64,000 nucleotides of DNA, from positions 2,046,001 through 2,110,000 of the forward strand of contig NC_015731.1 in the NCBI RefSeq assembly GCF_000219585.1, in the 5' to 3' direction. Shown here in pieces: positions 32,861-41,368 of the stretch. The DNA is from Nitrosomonas sp. Is79A3 (GTDB lineage Bacteria > Pseudomonadota > Gammaproteobacteria > Burkholderiales > Nitrosomonadaceae). Every line of letters begins with the position of its first letter. Position 1 is the stretch's first letter. The notes under the pieces were generated by a model. It saw nothing but the letters and a program-made list of their open reading frames with translations. It was not told where the DNA came from and did not search any database. Position numbers and translations under genes: made by a program.

Positions 32861-34171
32861 CAGAAGTGTCCGGAGATTTAATTGAATAGATTCAGTTGGT
32901 TATTATTTTTCGACATGGTTATTTGCACCTCGGTATTTTTAACCAATTGATCGATAGGTGTTTTCTCGAAAAGAGTCAGGTTTAAAATCTGTAGAATTGT
33001 GTAAAGCGAAGCTTCGGTATTGAGCCGCTTTTTCACGATGGCAACCAAGACATAACCCGATATGGCAATCCATATCTGCGTTTTGACTGCGTTCTCAGTA
33101 GTTCCGTAGAAACGCTTGATACGAAGATGTTGCTTGATCCACTTGAAGAATAGTTCGACCTGCCAGCGACAACGATAAAGCTGAGCGATGGTCAGCGCAG
33201 GTAAGTCGAAGTTGTTGGCTAGAAATACCAGATGCTTGTCGTGTTCTGCATCGTAGAACTTGATACGCCGCAGGTGCTGAGGATAATCCTTGCTAGCCTT
33301 GGGAGCCCTTAGGGCAATGGTTTGGTCACAGCGCAGTCCGGTGGATTTGTCCACGGAGCGAGAGTAGACGCGGCGAAAAAGCAGATTGGATTTAGCGCGT
33401 GTTACAAAAAATGCTTGTGCTTGGTGCATGGTGTACCAGCGAGAAAAATCGGTGAAGCCCCGATCCATGATGTAAAAGCTGCCAGCTTCGGGTGTCAGGA
33501 TGTCGAACACATTGACCTCGTGCATCTTGCCATCGCTGATATGAATGAAGGTTGGAATATTGCCGCGCAGGTCAAGCAGCGTATGCATCTTAACGGTAGC
33601 CTTGGTGGAGCGGAAGCGTGCCCACGGAAAGACGCTCAAGCACAAGTCAATGGTCGTGGTATCGAGTGCGTAGACCGTTTGTTCCAGCTCGACAGCAAAG
33701 CTGTCGCTGGCGTAAAGCTTTCTGGCTGTCTGGATCAGGCTCATCGCGAAATCCATATAGATGCGGCAGTCGCGCTGCTCGTTGGCATCAGCCAACGTAC
33801 TCTTGGCGATGTTGCCTCGTATGCCCAAATGGTAGAGCTTGGCTTGGTGGGCGCGCAGACAGGTTTCGATGTCGCGCAGACTCTCGCGGTAAGTCAGTTG
33901 TGCGAAAGCCATGCACAGAAACTGGTCGAGATGCGAGAACTTGAGTGTTGGATATCGACCTGAATATCTGGCTACGCACTGATGAAACGTGCGCAAAGGC
34001 AGGTGCTCCATTAATTGGGCAAACACCAATTTCCCTGCGTGCATATGCAATCTCCTGACAAAAGTCAGAAGTTTGGCGCAAGTTGAAATCGATTACAGAA
34101 AAATATGTCATTTAGTAATGGTCGTTCAACGAGTTATCATGCGACAATTCTCGAATCTCCGGACACTACTG
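32861..34171 (-). mobile_element. Complete IS4-family insertion sequence with 9-bp target duplication
   Basis: The inverted repeats at 32861-32878 and 34154-34171 are 18 bp with one mismatch (outer end CAGAAGTGTCC or CAGTAGTGTCC). ATATATCAT is duplicated exactly outside at 32852-32860 and 34172-34180. The element is 1311 bp and has one intact transposase gene. An exact target duplication and near-identical ends suggest a fairly recent insertion. It lies about 190 bases upstream of the groESL heat-shock promoter and is oriented in the same direction. Confidence 0.93.
32878..34050 (-). CDS. IS4-family DDE transposase
   Basis: This 390-residue transposase has the DDE residues in YALDTTTIDL, FYIMDRGFTD and the family signature YRCRWQVELFFKWIKQ (Y-x2-R-x3-E-x6-K). 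The N-terminal half resembles the DUF4372 region of IS4-family enzymes. The frame is intact and its stop falls at the edge of the left inverted repeat. Long open frames on the opposite strand inside it are antisense artefacts. Confidence 0.94.
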   Translation of the reverse strand: MHMHAGKLVFAQLMEHLPLRTFHQCVARYSGRYPTLKFSHLDQFLCMAFAQLTYRESLRDIETCLRAHQAKLYHLGIRGNIAKSTLADANEQRDCRIYMDFAMSLIQTARKLYASDSFAVELEQTVYALDTTTIDLCLSVFPWARFRSTKATVKMHTLLDLRGNIPTFIHISDGKMHEVNVFDILTPEAGSFYIMDRGFTDFSRWYTMHQAQAFFVTRAKSNLLFRRVYSRSVDKSTGLRCDQTIALRAPKASKDYPQHLRRIKFYDAEHDKHLVFLANNFDLPALTIAQLYRCRWQVELFFKWIKQHLRIKRFYGTTENAVKTQIWIAISGYVLVAIVKKRLNTEASLYTILQILNLTLFEKTPIDQLVKNTEVQITMSKNNNQLNLFN

Positions 34172-34180
34172 ATATATCAT

Positions 34181-34561
34181 ATACACAATACATGCTGGCA
34201 TCTGCCGTAACCTTAAATCAATTCTCAATTATGCCATGTTGAATCACTTCATCATTTTATGATTTATTCGCATAACGGATCTGGATCAATGAAAGAGCAC
34301 AAGAGTTCGTACAGTTAAGTGATATACTTTTCTTGCAGATATATCCGATCACCAGCACGGGCATGTGGATCAAGCTTTTAGGGCTAATGCGATAGTTTAT
34401 AAATAGCAATAGCCTTCGCAGCTATGCGAGCCGATGATGAAATGCATGGTGATGTGCCTGCACAAAACGATCCAACATTCAAAAGGATTAACCTTAATTC
34501 TTGTCTTATTCTTTATCCACCATCGTAAAATTTTGCATATTATTTAAAACTGTTTAGCGAA
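34181..34561. other. Intergenic region between IS4 element and kinase gene
   Basis: About 380 AT-rich bases contain no credible gene, RNA or repeat beyond the terminator hairpin that follows at 34562. Confidence 0.4.
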
Positions 34562-34595
34562 AAAAATGATTCTATCGCTGTTTGAAATCATTTTT
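34562..34595 (-). terminator. Terminator downstream of the histidine kinase gene
   Basis: Arms at 34562-34571 and 34586-34595 (AAAAATGATT and its complement) enclose 14 bases. On the minus strand the stem runs into seven T residues. It lies about 40 bases after the kinase stop. The stem is AT-rich, so efficiency is uncertain. Confidence 0.65.
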
Positions 34596-34635
34596 CTGAA
34601 TGTTTCAAAGTAATTGTTCGCAATCAGTATTTGCC

Positions 34636-36030
34636 TTATATTGGAATAACAAGTGTAAAACTTGTCGGATTTTTTCGTTGAATATTCAGCTCCGCAGAAA
34701 TCTGTTCACATAATAATTGCACAAGCAGTAAACCCAGGGATGCAGCATTCTCTATATCGAGTTCCTCCGGTATGCCTATACCATCATCTGTAATGTTTAC
34801 CTGTAAAATCTCAGAACTCAAATACTTTAAAGTAATATTAATATTTCCAGAACCGTTCTCAGGAAATGCATATTTCAGCGCGTTAGAGCATAGTTCATTA
34901 AGAATTAATCCTAAAGGAACACTTGTATCAATTGAAAGAAATACTTGATCAGCATCAATATTTATTTGTATTCTAGAAGTATTAATAGCATAAGAAGTCA
35001 AAAGACTATCTACTAGAGATTGAGTAACGTTGGAAAAATCAACTCGAGAGAAATCCAATGATTCATATAAGATTTGATGTATCAAAGCCATGGATTTCAC
35101 TCTGTTTTGGCTTTCTTTCAAAACAGATATAGCCGTACTATTAAATAGCAAATCAGACTGCATACCAAGAAGGCTATCGATAATCTGAAGGTTGTTTTTG
35201 ACCCTGTGATGTATTTCCGCTAAAAACAAATCTTTCTCTTTTAACGCTGCTTTGAGCTGTTCTTCTTGTTGTTTCCGCTCCGTAATATCAATAACGGAAG
35301 CAAGCACCACAATACCGCTGGGCGTTTGGATCGGATTCAGACCCACTTCAACGGGAAATTCTTTTCCATTCTTGTGCAAACCATAAAGATCCCTGCCATG
35401 ACCCATGGAACGTCTACTTGGATTCTCCAGATAATTATTTCTTAGCCCTGGATGATGCCCACGGTGCGATTCTGGTATCAATATCTCAATGGATTGGCCT
35501 AACAATTCTTCACGTTTATAGCCGAATAATTCCTCCGTAGTAGAATTTACCATCATAATTTTTCCCTCATGATTGGTCATGACCATACCGTTGGGAGAAG
35601 CCTCAACTGCCAGGTGTATCATTCCCTCGGCGTGTTTGCGATCAGTAATATCTACGATAGCAGCCAATACAAATATCCCATCATTCTCGGTTTCTACGGG
35701 GTTCAGGCCAACTTCAACGGGAAATTCTTTTCCATTTTTGTGCAAACCATAAAGCTCTCTGCCATGACCCATCGGGCGCGATTTTGATTCGCTGATATAG
35801 GCTTGTCGGTATTCAGGGTGCTGCTTTCGGAATCGTTCAGGCACAAGCATCTCAAGAGGCTGGCCGATTAATTCTTGCCTGGAATAACCGAAAAGCCTTT
35901 CGGTGGCAGAATTAACCATGACAATTTTTCCATCAGAATTCGTCATGATCATGCCATTGGGAGAAGCTTCCACAGCAAGATGCATCATTTCTTTTGTATT
36001 GCTGAAACTTCTGAATGGGTTCAGTGGCAT
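34636..36030 (-). CDS. PAS-PAS histidine kinase (HisKA_2/HATPase type)
   Basis: This 464-residue soluble sensor kinase has two tandem PAS domains (about 15-135 and 137-257). They are strikingly similar: HLAVEASPNGM appears in both, as does GLHKNGKEFPVEVGLNP. The HisKA_2 dimerisation helix has the phospho-acceptor His in EIHHRVKNNLQII (about residue 273). The ATPase domain has NELCSNALKYAFPE (N box) and DDGIGIPEEL (G1 box). There are no membrane segments, so it senses a cytoplasmic signal. It begins 43 bases after the REC-GGDEF-EAL gene and probably works with it. Confidence 0.9.
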   Translation of the reverse strand: MPLNPFRSFSNTKEMMHLAVEASPNGMIMTNSDGKIVMVNSATERLFGYSRQELIGQPLEMLVPERFRKQHPEYRQAYISESKSRPMGHGRELYGLHKNGKEFPVEVGLNPVETENDGIFVLAAIVDITDRKHAEGMIHLAVEASPNGMVMTNHEGKIMMVNSTTEELFGYKREELLGQSIEILIPESHRGHHPGLRNNYLENPSRRSMGHGRDLYGLHKNGKEFPVEVGLNPIQTPSGIVVLASVIDITERKQQEEQLKAALKEKDLFLAEIHHRVKNNLQIIDSLLGMQSDLLFNSTAISVLKESQNRVKSMALIHQILYESLDFSRVDFSNVTQSLVDSLLTSYAINTSRIQINIDADQVFLSIDTSVPLGLILNELCSNALKYAFPENGSGNINITLKYLSSEILQVNITDDGIGIPEELDIENAASLGLLLVQLLCEQISAELNIQRKNPTSFTLVIPI

Positions 36031-36073
36031 ATTTTTATTTTATTCCTTGAATAAAACTTCAACAGGGGAATGC

Positions 36074-38515
36074 TTAAAATTTTAAAGCCTTCAGACGATC
36101 AGGTAATTTTTTTATTAAATAAGGTATTTGATCATGACTGACTGGTCTGCTGAACAAATAACCCTGAAACTCATCACAACCAAGATTACTAAGAAAATCA
36201 ATTTGTTCGTATGTTTCGATACCTTCTGCAGTGACTTGCAGATTGAGCTTTTGGGCCAATGCCAGAATAGCTGCCGCAATGGCACAATCATTGTTATCGT
36301 GTGGTATATTTTTCACGAAACTTTGATCAATTTTCAACCGGTGAATCGGGAGATTCTTGAGTGAGCTCAAGCAAGAATACCCTGTTCCAAAATCATCGAT
36401 AGAAATAGGTATTCCAAGATTTTTCAGTTGTTCCAAACAGGTGATGTAAATCAATTCATCCTGCAGGCAGGATTCCGTGATTTCCAGCTCAAGTAAGTGA
36501 GCAGGCAAAGAATATTGTTGCAATAATTCTGCAATAAATTTTTGTAGATGCTTATCCGCAAGCTGGCGGATAGAAATGTTAACGGCAATTCGCAAACCAT
36601 TTAGGCCTTCAGCTCGCCATTGATTGAGCTGCCTGCACGCTTCCGTCAGAATCCAGTTGCCAATTTCAACAATAAGTCGACCTGTTTCAGCAACAGGGAT
36701 AATTTCTGCCGGCGACAATAATCCTTTAACAGGGTGTTGCCAGCGGATCAGCGCCTCTACCCCGGTTATTTTTTTCTGCGCTAAAGAATATTGCGGCTGG
36801 TAATGAAGAAGAAATTCATTTTTCATTAATGCATGATGCAACTCTCTCTCTCGCGTCATGTAATGAACGGCCTTTTGCGTTAAAGCCGGATGGTAAAAAG
36901 CATAACTGTTACGTCCCTTATTCTTGGCTTCGTACATGGCCGTATCCGCCATTTGCACTAAATCATCAGGATGATTGGAATGTTCCGGGTAAACACTGAT
37001 ACCGATACTGCATGATGGGACAACTTCCATATTGCTAATGACCACCGCGCTAGAAAGACATTCCAGTATTTTTTCAGCGACCTTGACAAGCGCATCGTGA
37101 GTTTCGACATTCGTTACAAGAACGATAAATTCGTCGCCACCTAATCTTCCCAAGGTATCGCTTTCCCGCAATACCGCAAGCATTCTTTGCGAAACGAAAC
37201 ACAGCATCGAGTCGCCATGTCTATGCCCCAAAGTATCATTAATGCGCTTAAAGTTATCCAGATCGATAAACAATACGCCCAACAGCGATGAGTCTCGCGC
37301 AGCTTTGGCAAGAGCTTGTTTTAGCCGATCCATAATCAACATACGGTTAGGCAAATTTGTTAGATTATCGTAATACGCAATCTGTGTAAGCTGTTCTCGT
37401 GTTTCCCGGATAGCTGTGATATCCGATATCATAACAACGAATTGATTCTCATCACTGGCATCAGCAGGAATGAATCCAATCGTTACCCAGGCATACATCG
37501 TTTCTTTATTGCTCTTGAATGCTTTGATTTCACCCCGCCAATGACCATCCTTCTCGATACCTTGCCATATATTATGGTAGATATCTTCGCCCAGAAAACG
37601 ACTGGTTAGGAATGGTAATTCTTTATTTTTTAGATTACGCGGTTGAAACTTGGTAATCTGATAAAAGGCGCTATTAGCACAATTAAATAGCCTGTCTTTC
37701 TTAAGAATAATGATACCTTCTGTAGCACACTCAAAAACAGTAGCAGCCTGTGCTAATCGGTCTTTTGCAAGATGGCTCTCGGTTGTCTCCTGCAAAACAC
37801 CAACTATTTGGTTTTTTCCTGCATTGCGATTTTTAAATGACTTGCCATACAATTTATACCAATAGGTTTTTCCAACATCAGGATTGACACGAAATTCTAT
37901 CTCCGCGGAGAAACCTTTCTTACTGCGCAACTTATCAATAAATTCAGACACTTTCTGTTTGTCACTCTCATCAATTGTATGAAAGAAACTTTTCCAGTCG
38001 GATATCGGTTCAAGATTCCCCTCAGGACTTTTACCCATGAATATCTCATGAGAATCTGTTGTTACTTCCCATGTACCTAATCGCGCAGCTTCCAGTGCAA
38101 GACGAAAGTGCTGCTCATTCTTTATAAGCAGAATGTCGCTTTCAAAGCGCTCTATACTAACCTGGATAATAATGTGTAATTCCCTATCGGAAAAAGGTTT
38201 TAACAAATATCCATAGGGTTTGGTTGTTTTCGCCCGAATTAAGGTTTTTTCTTCCGAATAAGCAGTCAAATAAATGATGGGAATACTATGTATTTTTTGC
38301 AATTGGCCAGCTACTTCAACGCCATCCATATCTCCCTGTATATGAATATCCATCAACACGATATTTGGCAACTCTTGATCCACCAATGACAGTGCTTTCT
38401 GCCCGCTAGCAGCCATCCCTGTAACTTGATAACCTAATTTGGTCAGACGTCTTTTCAGATCTAAAGCAACTATCTTTTCATCTTCAACAATCAGTATCTT
38501 GGTGTATCCATTCAT
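36074..38515 (-). CDS. Response regulator with PAS, GGDEF and EAL domains (c-di-GMP turnover)
   Basis: This is an 813-residue protein. A receiver domain (1-125) has ILIVEDE, phospho-acceptor Asp56 in VLMDIHI and the Lys of YLLKPF. Two PAS-like domains follow (about 130-380). The GGDEF diguanylate cyclase motif RLGGDEF is intact (about 459-463). The EAL phosphodiesterase domain keeps VEALIRW (about 587), NISIRQL, ELEITES, DDFGTGYS and AEGIET, so it should be active. Which activity dominates cannot be predicted. It is probably the partner of the downstream histidine kinase. Confidence 0.92.
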   Translation of the reverse strand: MNGYTKILIVEDEKIVALDLKRRLTKLGYQVTGMAASGQKALSLVDQELPNIVLMDIHIQGDMDGVEVAGQLQKIHSIPIIYLTAYSEEKTLIRAKTTKPYGYLLKPFSDRELHIIIQVSIERFESDILLIKNEQHFRLALEAARLGTWEVTTDSHEIFMGKSPEGNLEPISDWKSFFHTIDESDKQKVSEFIDKLRSKKGFSAEIEFRVNPDVGKTYWYKLYGKSFKNRNAGKNQIVGVLQETTESHLAKDRLAQAATVFECATEGIIILKKDRLFNCANSAFYQITKFQPRNLKNKELPFLTSRFLGEDIYHNIWQGIEKDGHWRGEIKAFKSNKETMYAWVTIGFIPADASDENQFVVMISDITAIRETREQLTQIAYYDNLTNLPNRMLIMDRLKQALAKAARDSSLLGVLFIDLDNFKRINDTLGHRHGDSMLCFVSQRMLAVLRESDTLGRLGGDEFIVLVTNVETHDALVKVAEKILECLSSAVVISNMEVVPSCSIGISVYPEHSNHPDDLVQMADTAMYEAKNKGRNSYAFYHPALTQKAVHYMTRERELHHALMKNEFLLHYQPQYSLAQKKITGVEALIRWQHPVKGLLSPAEIIPVAETGRLIVEIGNWILTEACRQLNQWRAEGLNGLRIAVNISIRQLADKHLQKFIAELLQQYSLPAHLLELEITESCLQDELIYITCLEQLKNLGIPISIDDFGTGYSCLSSLKNLPIHRLKIDQSFVKNIPHDNNDCAIAAAILALAQKLNLQVTAEGIETYEQIDFLSNLGCDEFQGYLFSRPVSHDQIPYLIKKLPDRLKALKF

Positions 38516-38915
38516 AAATACCTGCCCATTCAGAATAATAATTTATATCGAATAATCAACAACAATTTAACACCCTCTGCTTCGATTATTTTTTAACGAA
38601 AACCGGGGAATTTTGAGATTAAATTTTTGGAAATAAACATCAATTTGTATTGATGTGCGTGTTTAATGCTACAGAATATTATGAAAAAGCATCTATGAGG
38701 AAAGTAAATAAACTAACATAAAAGAGGAATAAATTAATATCAGCATTGTCTTACTATTTTTTAAGAAAACCCTGAATAATGCCAATTTTTCCCTCCATAT
38801 TTTCAAGCATCGGATTAAAGGAATAATTTGCTGCAACTGATCAGACGGTCAAGAATTTCGAATAATTAATCGATAGCCTGATTAAACCGAAAAAACACAG
38901 AATAACTATATTATT
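38516..38915. other. Intergenic region upstream of the kinase/GGDEF-EAL operon
   Basis: About 400 AT-rich bases must contain the promoter for the two-gene signalling operon. A small hairpin, CATCAAT-TTGT-ATTGATG, lies at about 38638-38655. No gene is visible. Confidence 0.4.
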
Positions 38916-40022
38916 GATCCGGCCATTAAATAGTTTTAAGCGGCATATTTTACGTACGGATCTTGGAAGTAAGAAGCAACGCGCTCTGGATTATTCTGCA
39001 GCATCAACATATGATCATCGACAGCGGCATGTAATTTCTCCTTGGTACGCACCGGAACTTTCGAACCGATAGCCTGCTTCAAATCTGAGTTTAATCTTTC
39101 TTCTGGATTTAATTCCGGACTGTAGCTGGGTAAATAAAAGCATTCGATCTTTTCCTTATTTTCTTCCAGCCAAGCCTTCACTGGTTTGCTGTGGTGCGCT
39201 CTCAAATTATCCAGGATCAAGAACACTTTCTTCCCTGCATCCTTGATCAGTAGTTCGAGAAATTCAATGAGTCTATCTGAATTGAAATTTCCATCAATAA
39301 TCTGCCAGCGTGCACAGCCTTTGTTGGTTACAGTGGCAATCATTGACAGCCGTTGCCGCGTGCCAGGAGCGTAGGTCACGGGTGTTTTTCCCTTGGGTGC
39401 AAAGCCACGTCCTCGCACATCCGTATTGACTAATCCTGTCTCATCACCCCAGTGAATCTCCCCGCCTTCAGTTCGAGCGCGCTTGGCAATATCCGGATAT
39501 TGCTCATTGAGCCATTGCTTTACCGCCTCCGGGCGTTGTTCATCAGCACGTCGGATCGGCTTCTGCGGGGTAAATCCCCAACGCTTGAGGTAGTGTCCCA
39601 CCGTGCGTATCGGCATGGATATGCCACATTCCTGCTCAATTAACTGTCTTATCGCCCCACGATTCCACAACGCAAAATCCATCTTCAGTTGCCCAGGACG
39701 CTTATCACAAATAAGCCGTTGCAATCTCAACTCCTGCTCTTCGCTTAGGCTGCGTTTGTCACCCGTACGTCGGCCGCGTCTACCAGGCTTTAGTCCAGCT
39801 GCACCACCTTCTTCATAAAGTCGAATAATCTTCTTCACAGCCGTGTCGCTCAGCTCCGTAACCTGCGCTATTTGCCCAGGTTTCCCGCCTCGCTTGTGAA
39901 GACGAATCACTTGCCGGCGACGTTCATGCAGCGCTTCATCTCTTAAGGTTCTTGCATCTATTTTTTCCATCCTCCTACGACATGCAAAATCAACAAAAAT
40001 CAAACTATTTATTGGCCGAATC
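38916..40022 (-). mobile_element. IS630-family insertion sequence
   Basis: Inverted repeats of 21 bp lie at 38916-38936 and 40002-40022, with two mismatches; the shared core is CGGCCA and TAAATAGTTT. They enclose one intact transposase gene, for a total of 1107 bp. IS630 elements duplicate a TA dinucleotide. TA occurs next to the right end, but the left junction is ambiguous, so the outer bases are approximate. Confidence 0.85.
38936..40003 (-). CDS. IS630-family DDE transposase
   Basis: This 355-residue single-frame transposase has an N-terminal helix-turn-helix region (GQIAQVTELSDTAVKKIIRLY) and a winged-helix segment. The catalytic residues are in IHWGDETGLVN, LILDNLRAHHSK and SYSPELNPEERLNSDLK. 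The start is uncertain. The longest frame begins at TTG (40003) without a ribosome binding site. The ATG at 39968-39970 (MEKIDARTL) follows AGGAGG with no spacer, so 344 residues is an alternative. Confidence 0.92.
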   Translation of the reverse strand: MIFVDFACRRRMEKIDARTLRDEALHERRRQVIRLHKRGGKPGQIAQVTELSDTAVKKIIRLYEEGGAAGLKPGRRGRRTGDKRSLSEEQELRLQRLICDKRPGQLKMDFALWNRGAIRQLIEQECGISMPIRTVGHYLKRWGFTPQKPIRRADEQRPEAVKQWLNEQYPDIAKRARTEGGEIHWGDETGLVNTDVRGRGFAPKGKTPVTYAPGTRQRLSMIATVTNKGCARWQIIDGNFNSDRLIEFLELLIKDAGKKVFLILDNLRAHHSKPVKAWLEENKEKIECFYLPSYSPELNPEERLNSDLKQAIGSKVPVRTKEKLHAAVDDHMLMLQNNPERVASYFQDPYVKYAA

Positions 40023-40289
40023 TATAGTGGTGGTTTTCCGAAGAAAAACGAGGAGGCATGTTTTTTTTCATAACGTATGAACCTGAATGGAAATATCTCC
40101 CCCTGCTTGATGTTACGGAAGCAAAATTGTTCTGACACAGTATCACTGGACATAAAGGAAAACACTATGCGCTTGAATGAAGAAGTAGTCGGCAACCTCG
40201 GTTCGTTGTTGCAAACTTGACAATGATGAATGGACACGCCTAAAAGCCGTGCAATAGTAGTTTCGTAGTGGTGATAGAGAAGGGTATCA

Positions 40290-40326
40290 AAGAAGATGGA
40301 GCACCTCAAGGGCGCTCCATCTTCTT
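40290..40326. terminator. Strong stem-loop between IS630 and the pABA synthase gene
   Basis: Perfect 13-bp arms at 40290-40302 and 40314-40326 (AAGAAGATGGAGC and its complement) enclose an 11-base loop. On the minus strand the stem ends in TTCTTTGAT. It lies about 220 bases after the pABA synthase stop, so it may be the operon terminator or part of an older mobile element. The surrounding 40023-40289 sequence has no credible gene. Confidence 0.6.
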
Positions 40327-40395
40327 AACTGTGACAGCGGACAATAACTTCGAAACACAAGACAAATGATATGAAACGGGTGAAAAAAGTATTTT

Positions 40396-40509
40396 CCGTC
40401 AAATCGCTGCCAAAGCGCAAATGATTTGACGGCTTTAAAATAAACTCTCAGTGGATTAGTTCAGATTCAAAGCAGATAATTTAAATCCGAATGAGATTAA
40501 AATCCACTG
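40396..40509. repeat. Two further inverted repeats downstream of the pABA synthase gene
   Basis: CCGTCAAATC at 40396-40405 pairs with GATTTGACGG at 40423-40432 (17-base loop). CAGTGGATT at 40449-40457 pairs with AATCCACTG at 40501-40509 (43-base spacing). Both follow the minus-strand stop at 40549. The first could act as a terminator on the minus strand; the second is of unknown meaning. Confidence 0.55.
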
Positions 40510-40548
40510 GATAGAGCCATACTACACAAACAAAACCTCAAATCAATC

Positions 40549-41292
40549 TTAGTGCAATGCCGCTGCTTCTTTTTTCTCGCATATTAGATTTGCACAATAT
40601 GTTTCGTGGATACCATCCAGGAAGCTCCATAGTGCATCACACGCTTCTTTGGTAGCAGAAAGTACTTCAGCTTGTTTCTCCGATGTATCGGCAAAACGCT
40701 CAATGATTGCCCATTCGGCTTGTGAGTGATAAATATCAGCTTTTTCATGTACCGAGAAAAATTCATAATCTTCAGGATTTTTCATGCCATAAAATTTAGC
40801 CAATCCATCAATTTTCACGGCGGCAATATCAGGCACTTGCGATTCAAATGCATGCAACGCAGCAAGTCCTGCATAAAATGGACGATTTAAACAAATATCG
40901 CGAAATGTGGAAACAAGATTCTCAGTATTAGGTAATGCGGCTGCATTAGCTAAGCTCTTATCAGTTGCACCCAGTGCAAAAGCAAAGTTTTTCCATAATG
41001 CCGGGTGATTCTTTTCGCCGTGTTCTTCGTCGATTAGATTTTTTAATACTTCCTGACGCACACTGATATCACCGCTGTTTGACTCGGAATGAATATGCGG
41101 TGTATTAAAGTGCACAGCGCTTAAATAGGTTGGTTCAGCTAAAACATTATAAAAATATTGTTCTGCATAATGGCGCAATTGTTCTTGCGTCAGTTTGCCT
41201 TCTGTCCAGGCGACATAGAAAGGATGTTTGAGCAGGTGCTTTTCACCGATAATGGCTGTAATTTTTTGTTTGAGCAGGGTATTGGTTGTCAT
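40549..41292 (-). CDS. CADD-family self-sacrificing p-aminobenzoate synthase
   Basis: This 247-residue helical diiron protein belongs to the TenA/PqqC-like fold. Metal ligands are visible as Glu89 and His96 (EEHGEKNH), Glu150 (AFESQVP), and His182, Asp186 and His189 (HEKADIYH); the spacing matches the Chlamydia CADD site as I remember it. That family makes p-aminobenzoate for folate from one of its own tyrosines, replacing pabABC, and was described from Nitrosomonas europaea and Chlamydia. The ATG at 41290-41292 follows AAGGAG; an in-frame start 45 bases upstream lacks a site. It lies 76 bases after metE, whose cosubstrate is a folate. Confidence 0.85.
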   Translation of the reverse strand: MTTNTLLKQKITAIIGEKHLLKHPFYVAWTEGKLTQEQLRHYAEQYFYNVLAEPTYLSAVHFNTPHIHSESNSGDISVRQEVLKNLIDEEHGEKNHPALWKNFAFALGATDKSLANAAALPNTENLVSTFRDICLNRPFYAGLAALHAFESQVPDIAAVKIDGLAKFYGMKNPEDYEFFSVHEKADIYHSQAEWAIIERFADTSEKQAEVLSATKEACDALWSFLDGIHETYCANLICEKKEAAALH

Positions 41293-41368
41293 GATTACTC
41301 CTTTTAAACCGAGATGGATAAAGATGCTGCATATCATCGCTTAAATAACATCAGCAAGTCAAATTTAG

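Noticed and set aside
33322..33963. Long plus-strand open frame (213 codons) inside the IS4 transposase
   Set aside because: It is antisense to a transposase with clear DDE motifs and has no family resemblance; it is a by-product of codon bias.
40022..40309. Minus-strand frame of 95 codons next to the IS630 right end
   Set aside because: It starts with TTG inside a hairpin, has no ribosome binding site, runs into the IS end and shows no recognisable similarity.
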